DNA of 64,000 nt, taken from NCBI GenBank assembly GCA_016192075.1, contig JACPUU010000002.1, positions 124,001 to 188,000 of the forward strand, read 5' to 3'. Position 1 is the first letter of the stretch, and each line of letters begins with the position of its first letter. A program made the translations under genes and the position numbers. Below the pieces are notes generated by a model. It made no database searches and was not told the origin of the DNA. It saw nothing but the letters and a program-made list of their open reading frames with translations. Shown here piece after piece: positions 24,926-33,400 of this stretch. The stretch comes from Bacteroidota bacterium (lineage in GTDB: Bacteria > Bacteroidota > Bacteroidia > Flavobacteriales_D > Crocinitomicaceae).

Positions 24926-26410
24926 TTATTTCTGATTCAATATTTCTAAACATCTTGCCAATATTTCTTGATTTTTTATTACTACAATTCCGAGTTTTAG
25001 TCGCGTTCTAGAAACAATTTGAAACAGCATTTTTGTTGGATGATAGTAAGGATTATTCTTGTAGTTTCTTGTGGATAAGTAACCACTTTTATAATAAAAA
25101 TGTCCATCAATTACCGCAACTACGTTGTTAAACTCTTGACCAATCACAGTATGTGCATTATCGGATTCAATTTCAAGATTATGTGCTTCATAAGGTAGAG
25201 CATTTACCGTTGAAGGCGTATAATTGATTACCTTCCAATCCTCATCTCTAAGTTGCTTCAAATAAGCTTTTGCCTCTTCGTAATTGTCAAAATAGTTAAG
25301 CTCAATGTTATCATATTTATATTTTTCTAAACTCCTTTTCTTACTGAATAAGCACTGAATGAACGAAGCGACTTCTTTATTTGTCCTTATTTTATTGGTC
25401 AATTCATAGGGGTTAGATGTAAGTTCTTGTTCTATTTTTTCTGCTGCGTTATTGTTTATCTCTCCTTTGCGTAAAGTCTGTTGACCGTCGTAAGAAAAAA
25501 TAATGTTATTTGACAACTTTTTAACTTGACTAATTAAGTGGTTCAATTGACTCGTATATATTCTTTGCGCTTCATCAACAATGATTAAGTGGTATTTAGA
25601 TAGATCCTGGTGCATGACAACTTTGACCGGAATAATATCCCAAGCAAAATTATCACGCAATAGGATTTGTCCATCATTCAAATAACCGCAGTGTACGACC
25701 AGTATTTCTTTCGTGTTTAAAACCTCATTTGCAATATCATAAGTTAGCAAGGTTTTGCCGGTCCCGGCATTTCCTTTTATTGCGAGTATTGAATGTTTAG
25801 GTGAACTTAGCTGCTTCAAAACGTCATTTTTAATTTCTTCTTGTTGCTTAGTCAGAAAATATTTCCTCTTAACAAATTCTTGAGTTGAATTGAATGGAGA
25901 AACCAAGTAGTTTGCTGGGTTAAAATAACTGTCAAGATTGGGTATTCTTTTTACCTTTTGAGAAACCAATTCTCTTATTAATTGCCTTAGACTGACCTCT
26001 TGCAAAATGTTTGCAGGATCAAGGATGTACAGCTTTTTATAATCAGCAACATAAGTGTAACAATTGATAGTCTTATTTAAGAAGCCTAAGTAATATTTAT
26101 TTCTTTGCAATTGAGCAGCAATTGCTTCTTCAGTACTATTCCTTTTCAATTCAATGTTTACAATTGTTTCTTGATCCATTCTTAAAAGGTCAAATTCTTT
26201 ACCAATTTGAGGAATTGAATAGCCAATGAAATATTTATCAAACAGGGCAATACTCTTGCTTAGTCCCTTCAAATGATCTACAAAGACTTGCAAATCCTTC
26301 AATTCACTATTTTTTATCTTGGTTCCGTGATAATTCAGGTATGAGTCAAAAGAATCCTTGTCTAGATTGTTGTAAGCGCTTAGAATGGATATGAGGTTAG
26401 TTTCTTTCAT
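24926..26410 (-). CDS. Nuclease-helicase fusion with DUF2075 (Schlafen-like) helicase domain
   Basis: The protein has 494 residues. Residues about 50-130 form a PD-(D/E)XK-like nuclease (GKEFDLLRM with Asp74, then IELKRN with Glu87 and Lys89). Residues about 205-490 are a DUF2075 P-loop helicase: Walker A GNAGTGKT (213-220), Walker B LIIVDEAQR (Asp279, Glu280), FSYDGQQTLRKGE, and a C-terminal motif DNAHTVIGQEFNNVVAVIDG, followed by LFQIVSRTRLK with the arginine finger region. Proteins of this build occur in defence islands and are thought to process DNA or RNA. It stands alone, with a dead ATPase fragment at its 3' side. Confidence 0.8.
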   Translation of the reverse strand: MKETNLISILSAYNNLDKDSFDSYLNYHGTKIKNSELKDLQVFVDHLKGLSKSIALFDKYFIGYSIPQIGKEFDLLRMDQETIVNIELKRNSTEEAIAAQLQRNKYYLGFLNKTINCYTYVADYKKLYILDPANILQEVSLRQLIRELVSQKVKRIPNLDSYFNPANYLVSPFNSTQEFVKRKYFLTKQQEEIKNDVLKQLSSPKHSILAIKGNAGTGKTLLTYDIANEVLNTKEILVVHCGYLNDGQILLRDNFAWDIIPVKVVMHQDLSKYHLIIVDEAQRIYTSQLNHLISQVKKLSNNIIFSYDGQQTLRKGEINNNAAEKIEQELTSNPYELTNKIRTNKEVASFIQCLFSKKRSLEKYKYDNIELNYFDNYEEAKAYLKQLRDEDWKVINYTPSTVNALPYEAHNLEIESDNAHTVIGQEFNNVVAVIDGHFYYKSGYLSTRNYKNNPYYHPTKMLFQIVSRTRLKLGIVVIKNQEILARCLEILNQK

Positions 26411-26544
26411 TGATGGTAAGAAGACGTTAAGTGCTAAACTTACGTAAAAAAGAGAACTTCAATTTAATCATAACAAACTAGGAAATGGGGTTGACTTTCT
26501 TGCTTATATTCAGTATATTGCACCATTAATTTAAAATTAAATAC

Positions 26545-26685
26545 ATGAAAATTCAAGCCATTAAACCAGGACCGAAACCAATTGCTCCATCAACTGGCAA
26601 GCCAGATCGACGCCGGAGAGATAATAAAAGCACCCCTGGCAACACCCCTGGCTTGAAACCGAGTAAATCAACAAAAAAGAAATAA
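26545..26685 (+). CDS. Lys/Pro-rich microprotein 1
   Basis: This 46-residue frame has no hydrophobic segment and is very basic: KPGPKPIAPSTGKPDRRRRD, then STPGNTPGLKPSKS and KKK. It shares with the next frame the plan K-P-x-P-K, A-P-S, G-x-P, R-x-x, N, and a KKK end. The start is ATG and the two frames are 9 bases apart. The sharp match of plan between neighbours argues that both are real. The role is unknown; such tails suggest RNA or DNA binding, or disordered linkers. Confidence 0.5.
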   Translation: MKIQAIKPGPKPIAPSTGKPDRRRRDNKSTPGNTPGLKPSKSTKKK

Positions 26686-26694
26686 TTAACGTAT

Positions 26695-26817
26695 ATGGCA
26701 AAAACGACTAAACCAGCCCCGAAAAATGCCCCTTCAAAAACGGGTAATCCTTCGGGGGGAAACCGTGGGAATAATCCTCCAAAGGCAAAACCCTCATCAC
26801 CGCCCAAAAAGAAGTAA
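26695..26817 (+). CDS. Lys/Pro-rich microprotein 2
   Basis: This 40-residue frame reads TKPAPKNAPSKTGNPSGG, RGNNPPKAKPSSPPKKK. It is Pro, Lys, Asn and Gly rich with no aromatic residue and is certainly disordered. It looks like a diverged copy of microprotein 1 in the same operon. It ends about 105 bases before the tRNA fragment, so the pair is the last thing coded in the island. Confidence 0.5.
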   Translation: MAKTTKPAPKNAPSKTGNPSGGNRGNNPPKAKPSSPPKKK

Positions 26818-26922
26818 AAAACAGGTGTTTCAAATTGGTGTGTCAAAATGCTGGGTTTTGTAATAAAATGATTAATTTTGCCGTCCTAAGTCCTTTGATA
26901 ATACTGAAAAGCTATAATGTAT

Positions 26923-26972
26923 GGCGGGCTCATAACCCGAAGGCCGTCGGTTCGAGTCCGGCCCCCGCTACT
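26923..26972 (+). mobile_element. 3' half of an initiator tRNA-Met gene, probable attachment-site end
   Basis: The sequence CGGG-CTCATAA-CCCG (26925-26939) is the anticodon arm of an initiator tRNA (CAT anticodon, three G-C pairs in the stem), followed by a T arm (GGTTCGAGTCC) and the acceptor strand CCCCGCT plus A. The 5' acceptor strand and D arm that should lie about 25-45 bases before are absent; the DNA there is unrelated. A tRNA cut in the anticodon arm is the usual scar of a tyrosine recombinase element: the element restores a full tRNA at its other end and leaves the original 3' half here. That places the element to the left. Confidence 0.7.
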
Positions 26973-26977
26973 AAAAA

Positions 26978-27026
26978 ACAGAGCGAGTATGAAAGCGAGA
27001 GCGATCGACTCGCTTTGTTGTTTTTG
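26978..27026 (+). terminator. Rho-independent-like hairpin after the tRNA fragment
   Basis: ACAGAGCGAGT (26978-26988) pairs with ACTCGCTTTGT (27008-27018) with one mismatch. A T-rich run follows. It probably ended the original tRNA-Met transcript and comes from the host side of the junction. Confidence 0.6.
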
Positions 27027-27053
27027 ATTACTAACACTGATTGCTTTATTTTT

Positions 27054-27125
27054 GGCTCCCTAGTTCAATGGATAGAATGAAAGTTTCCGGAACTTTAGAT
27101 CCAGGTTCGATTCCTGGGGGGGCTA
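27054..27125 (+). tRNA. tRNA-Arg (anticodon CCG)
   Basis: The cloverleaf closes: acceptor GGCTCCC with GGGGGCT (two G-T pairs), D stem GTTC/GAAT, anticodon stem AAAGT/ACTTT around the loop TTCCGGA (CCG anticodon, Arg), a 4-base variable loop, and T stem CCAGG/CCTGG around TTCGATT. Discriminator is A and the CCA end is not encoded. It is followed by a good terminator. It is likely functional, and belongs to the host chromosome just right of the island end. Confidence 0.85.
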
Positions 27126-27127
27126 CT

Positions 27128-27176
27128 AAAACAGAATGAGAAACGGAGCGAGAGCGGAGTTTTTTATTCTGTTTTT
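27128..27176 (+). terminator. Terminator of tRNA-Arg
   Basis: AAAACAGAAT (27128-27137) pairs perfectly with ATTCTGTTTT (27166-27175), ending in a T run. The stem starts 2 bases after the tRNA. Confidence 0.65.
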
Positions 27177-27242
27177 CTTCGCTCTGACACTCATTCTCAC
27201 GCTGCTGCAACTCATTCTGGAATAGGGAATTTTCAAATTTTG
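27172..27242. repeat. 71-base direct repeat, copy 1
   Basis: The stretch TTTTTCTTCGC to TTTCAAATTTTG (27172-27242) comes back at 27348-27418 with about nine differences over 71 bases. Both copies directly follow a terminator-like hairpin. No frame or RNA fold is evident in it. Confidence 0.75.
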
Positions 27243-27285
27243 CTAAAGACACCATTGTCCGACACTCCCTGTGTTGCTTCTACAA

Positions 27286-27351
27286 AAACAGCAAGAACAA
27301 GAGCAATAGCACGAGGACCCTGTTGCTCTTGCTGAAACTGTTGCTGATTTT
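27286..27351 (+). terminator. Nested hairpin before repeat copy 2
   Basis: CAAGAGCAA (27298-27306) pairs with TTGCTCTTG (27323-27331), and CAGCAA (27289-27294) with TTGCTG (27341-27346). A T run follows. The bases before it (CTTCTACAAAAACAG) mirror the 3' end and terminator start of the tRNA-Arg unit, so it may be the terminator of a lost tRNA gene; no intact T arm remains. Confidence 0.45.
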
Positions 27352-27418
27352 TCTTCGCGCTCACACTCATTCTCACGCTGGCGCAAATCATTCTGGAATA
27401 GGGAATTTTCAAATTTTG
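27348..27418. repeat. 71-base direct repeat, copy 2
   Basis: This is the second copy of the 27172-27242 repeat. The remaining DNA up to 27555 shows no gene; it is the 3' region of the LytS-type kinase on the minus strand. Confidence 0.75.
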
Positions 27419-27555
27419 CCTGTTCACCTGCTCTCACATCCGTTCCCGTTTTTGGTTAAACTGTTCTTTGCTTTTTTTGATCGTAGATTTTTCTGGGATC
27501 AAGTCCAAAACCTGTGGAATTGAAAAAATCAATGTGCCCTCTGTTTTAATAAACG

Positions 27556-29070
27556 TCAATCCTCAATATCAAAAATCATTTCATCCGTCAAAACGGGCAG
27601 TGTTATTTTTACCAGCGTACCGCGTGGCAACCCAAATTTGTCTTTCAGGTCTTTTACCGTCACCACAAATGAATCACCGTAAAGTTCATTGAGTAATTTA
27701 ATGCGGGTTTCGGTAATATTCATACCCATGGAGAGGTGCTTTTTATTGCCCGAGCGCAGGTTACTAAGTTCTTTTGCTTTTTCACGACCAATGCCATTGT
27801 CCTGGATCGAACACTCAATCTGGTCTTGCTGTTTCAGTACCCGAATCAAAATACGGCTGTCTTTCAGGTTATTTGCCAGGCCGTGAATAACGGCATTTTC
27901 AAGGTAGGGCTGAATAAGCATGGGTGGAATATACAGTTCTTCGGTAGCAACACCATCACCCAGTTCAATGGTATAGGTAAATTTGTTTTCAAGCCGTTTG
28001 CATTCCAGCGCAAGGTATAACTGTAAAAAACTAAGTTCGTCTGAAATGCGAATGAACTCTGATCTTGAATTGGTAAGTGTGCTCCGCATCAGGTGAGAAA
28101 AATCTGCAATAAAATGCAATGCCATTTCAACATCTTCTTTCATCAGCACAAAATACTGCACTGAGTTCAATGCATTAAACATGAAATGCGGATTAATCTG
28201 TGAACTGAGCAGCATGGACTGGTACTTTTTAGTTGCTCTTATTTCATGGCTCAACTGCAATTCAGCAAGTTTTGCCTGGGTGATATCGCTGAGGCTGATT
28301 TGTGAGTGAAATTTTCCATCAATCAAAACTACACACACCAGTGCCTCACCATAAAAAAAAGTGCGTGATGTTTTTTCTATTTTGAATTCCACCTTCTGTT
28401 TCATATCTGGTTTGTCAAACATGTTCTGAAGGTCAAGATCAATCTGAAGGTTCTTTATTATTTCAGTCAGAAAAGCAGATTTTGTAAAATGGCGCCCCAA
28501 AAGTTCTTTGGAGTGAATGCCTGATGAAAGCATCCCTGACCGGTTAATGTTGACAACTACGCCGTCTGTATTGAGCAGTATAACATCTTGCGGAAGTGAG
28601 CAGTAAAGATCCTGGTAAGATATTTCAGCGTCAAGTGCTTTTTTTTCCAGTTTCCGGTTGGCCTGTTCCAGTATAACAGAAGCATGATGCAGTTCCAGAA
28701 AATTTTTCACCTTGAGTAGCAGCAGGGCCTCATCAACCGGCTTGGTCAGGTAATCCAGTGCACCCACCTCATGTCCTTTTCTGAAAAAATCTTTTTCAAT
28801 TACATTGGCTGACAAAAAGAGAATGGGAATGGTTTTGGTTTTACTGTTTCCTTTAATTAATTCAGCAACTTCAAAACCATTCATTTCAGGCATCTGAACG
28901 TCCAGAATAATGAGGCCGTATTTGTTTCTGCGAAGTAATGAAAGCCCCTCGACACCAGATAAGGCTGAATCTGAATCATACCCCGCTTGTTTAAGCGTTG
29001 CTGAAAGTGCCAGCAGGTTTTCATGCAGGTCATCAATCAGTAAAATTTTATAGTTTCGGAGATCACTCAT
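27556..29070 (-). CDS. LytS-type histidine kinase with N-terminal receiver and PAS domains
   Basis: The protein has 504 residues and no membrane span. Residues 1-125 are a receiver (LLIDDLHENL, phospho-acceptor Asp57 in LIILDVQMP, Lys in YLTKPVD). Residues about 130-270 are a PAS domain joined by a coiled coil. From about 285 comes the His_kinase type of LytS/YehU proteins with SSQINPHFMFNALN (His295 the phosphate site) and an ATP-binding domain (NAVIHGL, QDNGIGREKA, GMNITETRI). It overlaps a small frame (ATGA) at its start and lies after the CheR-like, receiver and hybrid-kinase genes in one minus-strand cluster. A soluble switch that takes phosphate from the cluster is likely. Confidence 0.85.
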   Translation of the reverse strand: MSDLRNYKILLIDDLHENLLALSATLKQAGYDSDSALSGVEGLSLLRRNKYGLIILDVQMPEMNGFEVAELIKGNSKTKTIPILFLSANVIEKDFFRKGHEVGALDYLTKPVDEALLLLKVKNFLELHHASVILEQANRKLEKKALDAEISYQDLYCSLPQDVILLNTDGVVVNINRSGMLSSGIHSKELLGRHFTKSAFLTEIIKNLQIDLDLQNMFDKPDMKQKVEFKIEKTSRTFFYGEALVCVVLIDGKFHSQISLSDITQAKLAELQLSHEIRATKKYQSMLLSSQINPHFMFNALNSVQYFVLMKEDVEMALHFIADFSHLMRSTLTNSRSEFIRISDELSFLQLYLALECKRLENKFTYTIELGDGVATEELYIPPMLIQPYLENAVIHGLANNLKDSRILIRVLKQQDQIECSIQDNGIGREKAKELSNLRSGNKKHLSMGMNITETRIKLLNELYGDSFVVTVKDLKDKFGLPRGTLVKITLPVLTDEMIFDIED

Positions 29071-29183
29071 ACAATCGTGTGTTGATTAGAGGTGGCACAA
29101 TAACCGCCGCCGGAAATAGTAAAATTGCCCGGTGTAGAATGCCGGTCTTTATATTCAGTAATATGTTCGACAAAGTTGTTCAT
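29067..29183 (-). CDS. Possible 38-residue protein between the CheR-like and LytS-like genes
   Basis: An ATG at 29183 opens a 38-residue frame (MNNFVEHITEYKDRHSTPGN to SGGGYCATSNQ) whose TGA overlaps the ATG of the LytS-type kinase (ATGA). It starts 8 bases after the CheR-like stop. Without it there would be a 120-base gap inside an otherwise tight operon. No match recognised; a CheB gene is often found in this place in related clusters and is missing here. Confidence 0.35.
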   Translation of the reverse strand: MNNFVEHITEYKDRHSTPGNFTISGGGYCATSNQHTIV

Positions 29184-29190
29184 GGGCAGG

Positions 29191-30003
29191 TTAGCTGGCG
29201 GGCAGTTTTTTCCAGATTCGTTGTCGCCGGTTAAGCGGATAAAAGGTGCTGCCGTAAAGGCTGAAATCAATTCCTTCTTTAGAACCAAGGGCAAGGAATC
29301 CGTTAGATGGCAGGCTGTCAGAAAAAAGCTGAACGACTTTGTTCTGAAGGGTGTGATTAAAATAAATAAGTACATTCCGGCACAAAATGAGATTGAATTC
29401 ATTGAAGCTTTGATCAGCTACCAGGTTGTGGGGAGAAAAAACCATTCTGTTTTTAAATTCTTCATGAAACAAAGCCATGCCTGATACCGGGGTGTAATAA
29501 TCTGAAAGATTTCCGGTGCCTCCGGTTTTTTTATAATTTTCAGCGTATCCGTTTATGTTTTCGAGTGAAAATTTTGCAGCAGATGCTTTTTCCAGCACGC
29601 GTTGATTAATGTCTGTTGCATAAAGCAGGGAGCGCTCCAGCAACCCTGCTTCTTTGAGCAGAATGGCCATGGAATAAACTTCTTCTCCGCTGGAGCAGCC
29701 GGCATGCCAGATGCGGATAAGCGGCTGATCAGTAAGTTCAGGCAGAACTGTTTTACGCAGTGTTTTGTAAAATTCCGGATCACGGAACATTTCTGTTACG
29801 TTGACCGTAATTTCTTCGAGAAATGTATTGAAGAAAAGATCGCTTTCCTGAATGCGGGAACGGAGCTGATGTATATCCGGGATATTAAAACGAATCATGG
29901 CATTGTTTACTCTTCGGGTAAAAGAATCTTTTGAATAATCAGAAAAATCATACCCGTATTTGAGGTAAATCTGCTCAGTGAGTATGAGAATATCTTCTTC
30001 CAT
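29191..30003 (-). CDS. CheR-type SAM methyltransferase
   Basis: This 270-residue protein has the two CheR domains: an N-terminal helical part (YGYDFSDYSKDSFTRRVNNAM, residues 17-36) and the SAM-binding Rossmann part with HAGCSSGEEVYSMA (100-113), YATDINQRVLEKA and LILCRNVLIYF. CheR enzymes methylate receptor glutamates. No chemoreceptor is encoded nearby; in such clusters the target may be a kinase. It follows the single receiver by 17 bases and belongs to the same operon. Confidence 0.9.
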   Translation of the reverse strand: MEEDILILTEQIYLKYGYDFSDYSKDSFTRRVNNAMIRFNIPDIHQLRSRIQESDLFFNTFLEEITVNVTEMFRDPEFYKTLRKTVLPELTDQPLIRIWHAGCSSGEEVYSMAILLKEAGLLERSLLYATDINQRVLEKASAAKFSLENINGYAENYKKTGGTGNLSDYYTPVSGMALFHEEFKNRMVFSPHNLVADQSFNEFNLILCRNVLIYFNHTLQNKVVQLFSDSLPSNGFLALGSKEGIDFSLYGSTFYPLNRRQRIWKKLPAS

Positions 30004-30020
30004 TACGCCTTCTTTGCCTG

Positions 30021-30404
30021 TTATTTATCACGTACTAAAAGTTCCCTGATCTGGTCTAACAATTCATCGATATTAACCGGCTTGGGGCAAAAACAATTGG
30101 CACCCGCCTCAAGGCACCGTTCGCGGTCACCGTGCATAGTTAAAGCTGTTACAGCAATAACAGGCAGTGTTTCAGTCTCAGCATGCGCGCGCAGTATTTT
30201 CAATGTTTCATAACCATCCATCACCGGCATCATCATGTCTAAAAGCACCAGGTTAATTTCAGCGTTCTGCCTGATTTTTTCAAGACAATCAGTGCCGTCA
30301 CGGGCAGTAATAATATTTGGCCCCATTGGTTTAAGGGTAGCTGCAAGTGCCAGAATGTTGCGGTCATCATCGTCTACAAGCAATATTGTTTTTCCTTTCA
30401 GCAT
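30021..30404 (-). CDS. Single-domain response regulator
   Basis: The 127-residue protein is one receiver: LLVDDDDRNILAL (acidic pocket), Asp56 in LVLLDMMMP as phosphate site, T in AVTALT, and KPVN with the conserved Lys. No output domain is present, so it acts as a phosphate shuttle or binds partner proteins. It lies 6 bases after the stop of the hybrid kinase and is closest in sequence to that kinase's last receiver (GDRE-C-x3-GAN). Confidence 0.9.
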   Translation of the reverse strand: MLKGKTILLVDDDDRNILALAATLKPMGPNIITARDGTDCLEKIRQNAEINLVLLDMMMPVMDGYETLKILRAHAETETLPVIAVTALTMHGDRERCLEAGANCFCPKPVNIDELLDQIRELLVRDK

Positions 30405-30410
30405 ACGCGT

Positions 30411-33400
30411 TTATTTATAAAGCCATACTTTCAGCAGTGATACCAACTGATCTGTATCTACCGGTTTGGTGATATAGTCATTGGCGCCCGCTCTGATACA
30501 TTTTTCACGGTCACCCACCATTGCCTTTGCTGTAACGGCAATTATTTTTGTTTTTTTCAGCGTGTTGTGTTCCCTGATTTCAGAGATGGTTTCATACCCG
30601 TCTTTATTGGGCATCATCATATCCATTAACACAAGGTCAATGGTTGGGTCATTTTTTAAAACCGACAGCGCTTCGTTTCCGTCAATGGCCGAACTCACAT
30701 TCATTTTTTTGCTCTCAAGCAGCTTGGTCAGTGAAAAAATATTGCGCACATCATCATCTACAATAAGCACGTGTTTGCCGCCCAGTGCATTTTCATGGAG
30801 GTATGGTTTTTTCAGCCGGCCATCTTCATCCTGCGGGGTTGCCACGTGCAGAAATGAAGAAATTTTTTCAGCTAAGTCCTTAAACGTATCCGATGTTTTT
30901 ACAATCAATTCGCCGGTTAGCTGCCGGATCTTTTTTTCTTCATGGTGTGACAGTGATTTGCCGGTATAGATAACTACAGGTAATGATTTAAGTGCCTGAT
31001 TTTTCTTCAGCACATCCAGAATTTCATACCCGCTGTCATCCGGTAATTCCATTTCCAGCACCAGGCAATCAATGGCCGTGTTTAATAAAAGATCAATGGC
31101 CTCTTCCCGGGTGCGTGCGGTTAAACATTTTATACCGGGTGAGGTAATAAAATCTTTGATGGCGTTTACATGTATTTCATTGTCATCAACCAGCAGCACC
31201 GTTTTTGGTGAAGTACCGCGCAGATAGGCTATACGGTCAAGCATCTGATCAAGCATCCCGGCAATAACCGGTTTTTGAATAAAATCAATGGCTCCAAGAT
31301 CAATATGCCCATTGGTATTTAGCTGATCGGCTGACATCATACATACCGGTATGTGACGGATTACCGGGTCAGATTTAAGTTCTTTGAGCACATCCAGGCC
31401 ACTCTTGTGCGGAAGTTTCAGATCCAGTAAAATTCCCTCAGGCTTGTATTTATGCACAAAATCTTTTACATGTGCGCCGCTTGTGGCAACAATTACCTTA
31501 TACCCTTTCTGGTGCAGCAGATCGGTGAATGATGACACTAAAGGTTTTTCACTTTCAGCAATCAGTATAATTTTATCAGAAGGCGTTATTGTCTGGCGGT
31601 CATCAGCAATTTCATAGTCTGAATAATCTTCCGGTATAAGTATGGTGCTTTCCTGTTTTTTTTCTTTTCGGGCAATGTGCATTTCAGACACACCTGCTTT
31701 GCTGTAATCAACCTTTGTACCATCTGATGGTATAATCAGTGAAAACGAACTTCCCTGCCCGGGTTTACTTTGCAGTAGTACATCACCGCCCAGCATTTGT
31801 GATATTTTGCGGCTGATTGAGAGTCCAAGCCCGGTACCGCCATATTTGCGCCGTGTTGAACCGTCAGCTTGTTTAAAGGCCTCAAAAATCAGGCTGTGTT
31901 TATCTTCCGGAATACCAATGCCGGTGTCTTTAACTTCAAAAACAAGTAACTGATCAGGGTTATGTTTCAATGATTTTATTTCTGAATCATGTGGTAACCG
32001 CACATGCATACTAACGCTTCCCTGTTCGGTAAACTTAATGGCATTGGACATGAAATTTTTGATTACCTGCTCAACCCTTACGCGGTCTGTTTTGATTGTG
32101 CGGGGTACATTTTGTTCACTGGTAATGTTGAATTCAATTCCCTTTTCCTGGGCAAGCGGGCTAAACATATCCAGCGTGGTTTTGCATAAACTCAGCACAC
32201 CTACCTCTTCAATATCAAGCGACATATTGCCTGATTCAATTTTGGATAAATCAAGAATTTCATTAATAAGTTCAAGCAGCCCGTTGCCGGAATTGTTAAT
32301 AATTGTTGCAAATTCGACCTGTTCATCAGTCAGGTTTTTTATCGCATTATCAGAGAGTAATTTACTCAGCAGTAAAATGGAGTTCAGGGGCGTTCTGAGT
32401 TCATGGCTCATGTTGGCCAGAAATTCAGATTTGTATTTGTTACTCAGGGCAAGTTCCTGCGCCTTTAAATGAAGTTCTTGCGAGGCAATGGTGAGCTCGT
32501 CATTTTTTTCAAGGACGGTTTGATTTTTTTCTTCAAGCAGCAGGCTTTTTTCTTCCATTTCAATATTTGCCTGCATCAGCTCTTCCTGCTGGGCTCGTAG
32601 TTCTTCTTCCGAGGCCTGCAGTTTTTGTGCCTGGGCTTCAAGTTCAGCATTCGCCTCTTTCAGCCGGTGTTCTGATTTTTTACGATAGGTATTGTCAAAT
32701 ACAACCGTGCGGCTTTTAACAAAGTCACCATTTTCATTGAACATAGCGGTTGCATTAATGGCCGCCGGAAAAGTGGTTTTGTCTTTTCGCTGAAAATCAT
32801 ATTCACGGTCATTTACAAAACCTTTACTTATAAATTCCTGGTAATTGATCGGGAGATTTTTACGGTGAATTTCGCGGCTTTCAGGTGACAGCAGGTCTTC
32901 AAATTTCATTTTACCCACCACCTCATTTGCCGAGTAACCAAGCCAGTTGAGTAAGGTAAGGTTGATATTGGACACCTCCAGCCCGGCATCGATGGCAATA
33001 TAACCACAGGGAGCATTGTTATACAAGTCACTGTTTTCATTTGAAATCCTCACAATTTCGCGTTCGTCCATCAGGCGTTGTGTCACATCCTGCACCCGGT
33101 GTGTCAGGTAAATGACTTCGTTGTTAGCATTCAGGACAGGCTTGTTAAGCGGGCTCCAGTAACGCTCTTCAAAAGTTCCGTCAGGTTTACGAATATCGTA
33201 CTTCTGCAGTGGCATTTCGTGTGCCTGTTTTGTTTTCAAAACTATTTCAAGCGACTTACGCAGGTTGCTGACCCCGTCTGCATTCGGATCATCCGGATTG
33301 TCAGGAAAAACATCAAACAAATGCTTGCCCAGAATTGCTTCCCGCTTAAGCATGGTTGCCTGCAGGTATTCATCACTGACCGCGCTGATGGTAAAATCAG

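Noticed and set aside
26835-27255. Short frames over the tRNA region on both strands (for example with VAPPGIEPGS or KAVGSSPAPA)
   Set aside because: These are translations of tRNA sequence, a well-known artefact. The RNA and terminator reading explains the region better.
27172-27418. A CRISPR array
   Set aside because: Only two repeat copies of 71 bases and one spacer-like interval; there are no cas genes in the window.
27233-27437. Two minus-strand frames of 64 residues rich in Gln and Ala
   Set aside because: They cover the direct repeat and hairpin; the composition comes from the repeats, and there is no promoter or partner gene.
29067-29402. A 111-residue minus-strand frame overlapping the CheR-like gene
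   Set aside because: The upstream two thirds are out of frame with the methyltransferase motifs. Only the last 38 residues after the CheR-like stop are kept as a possible gene.
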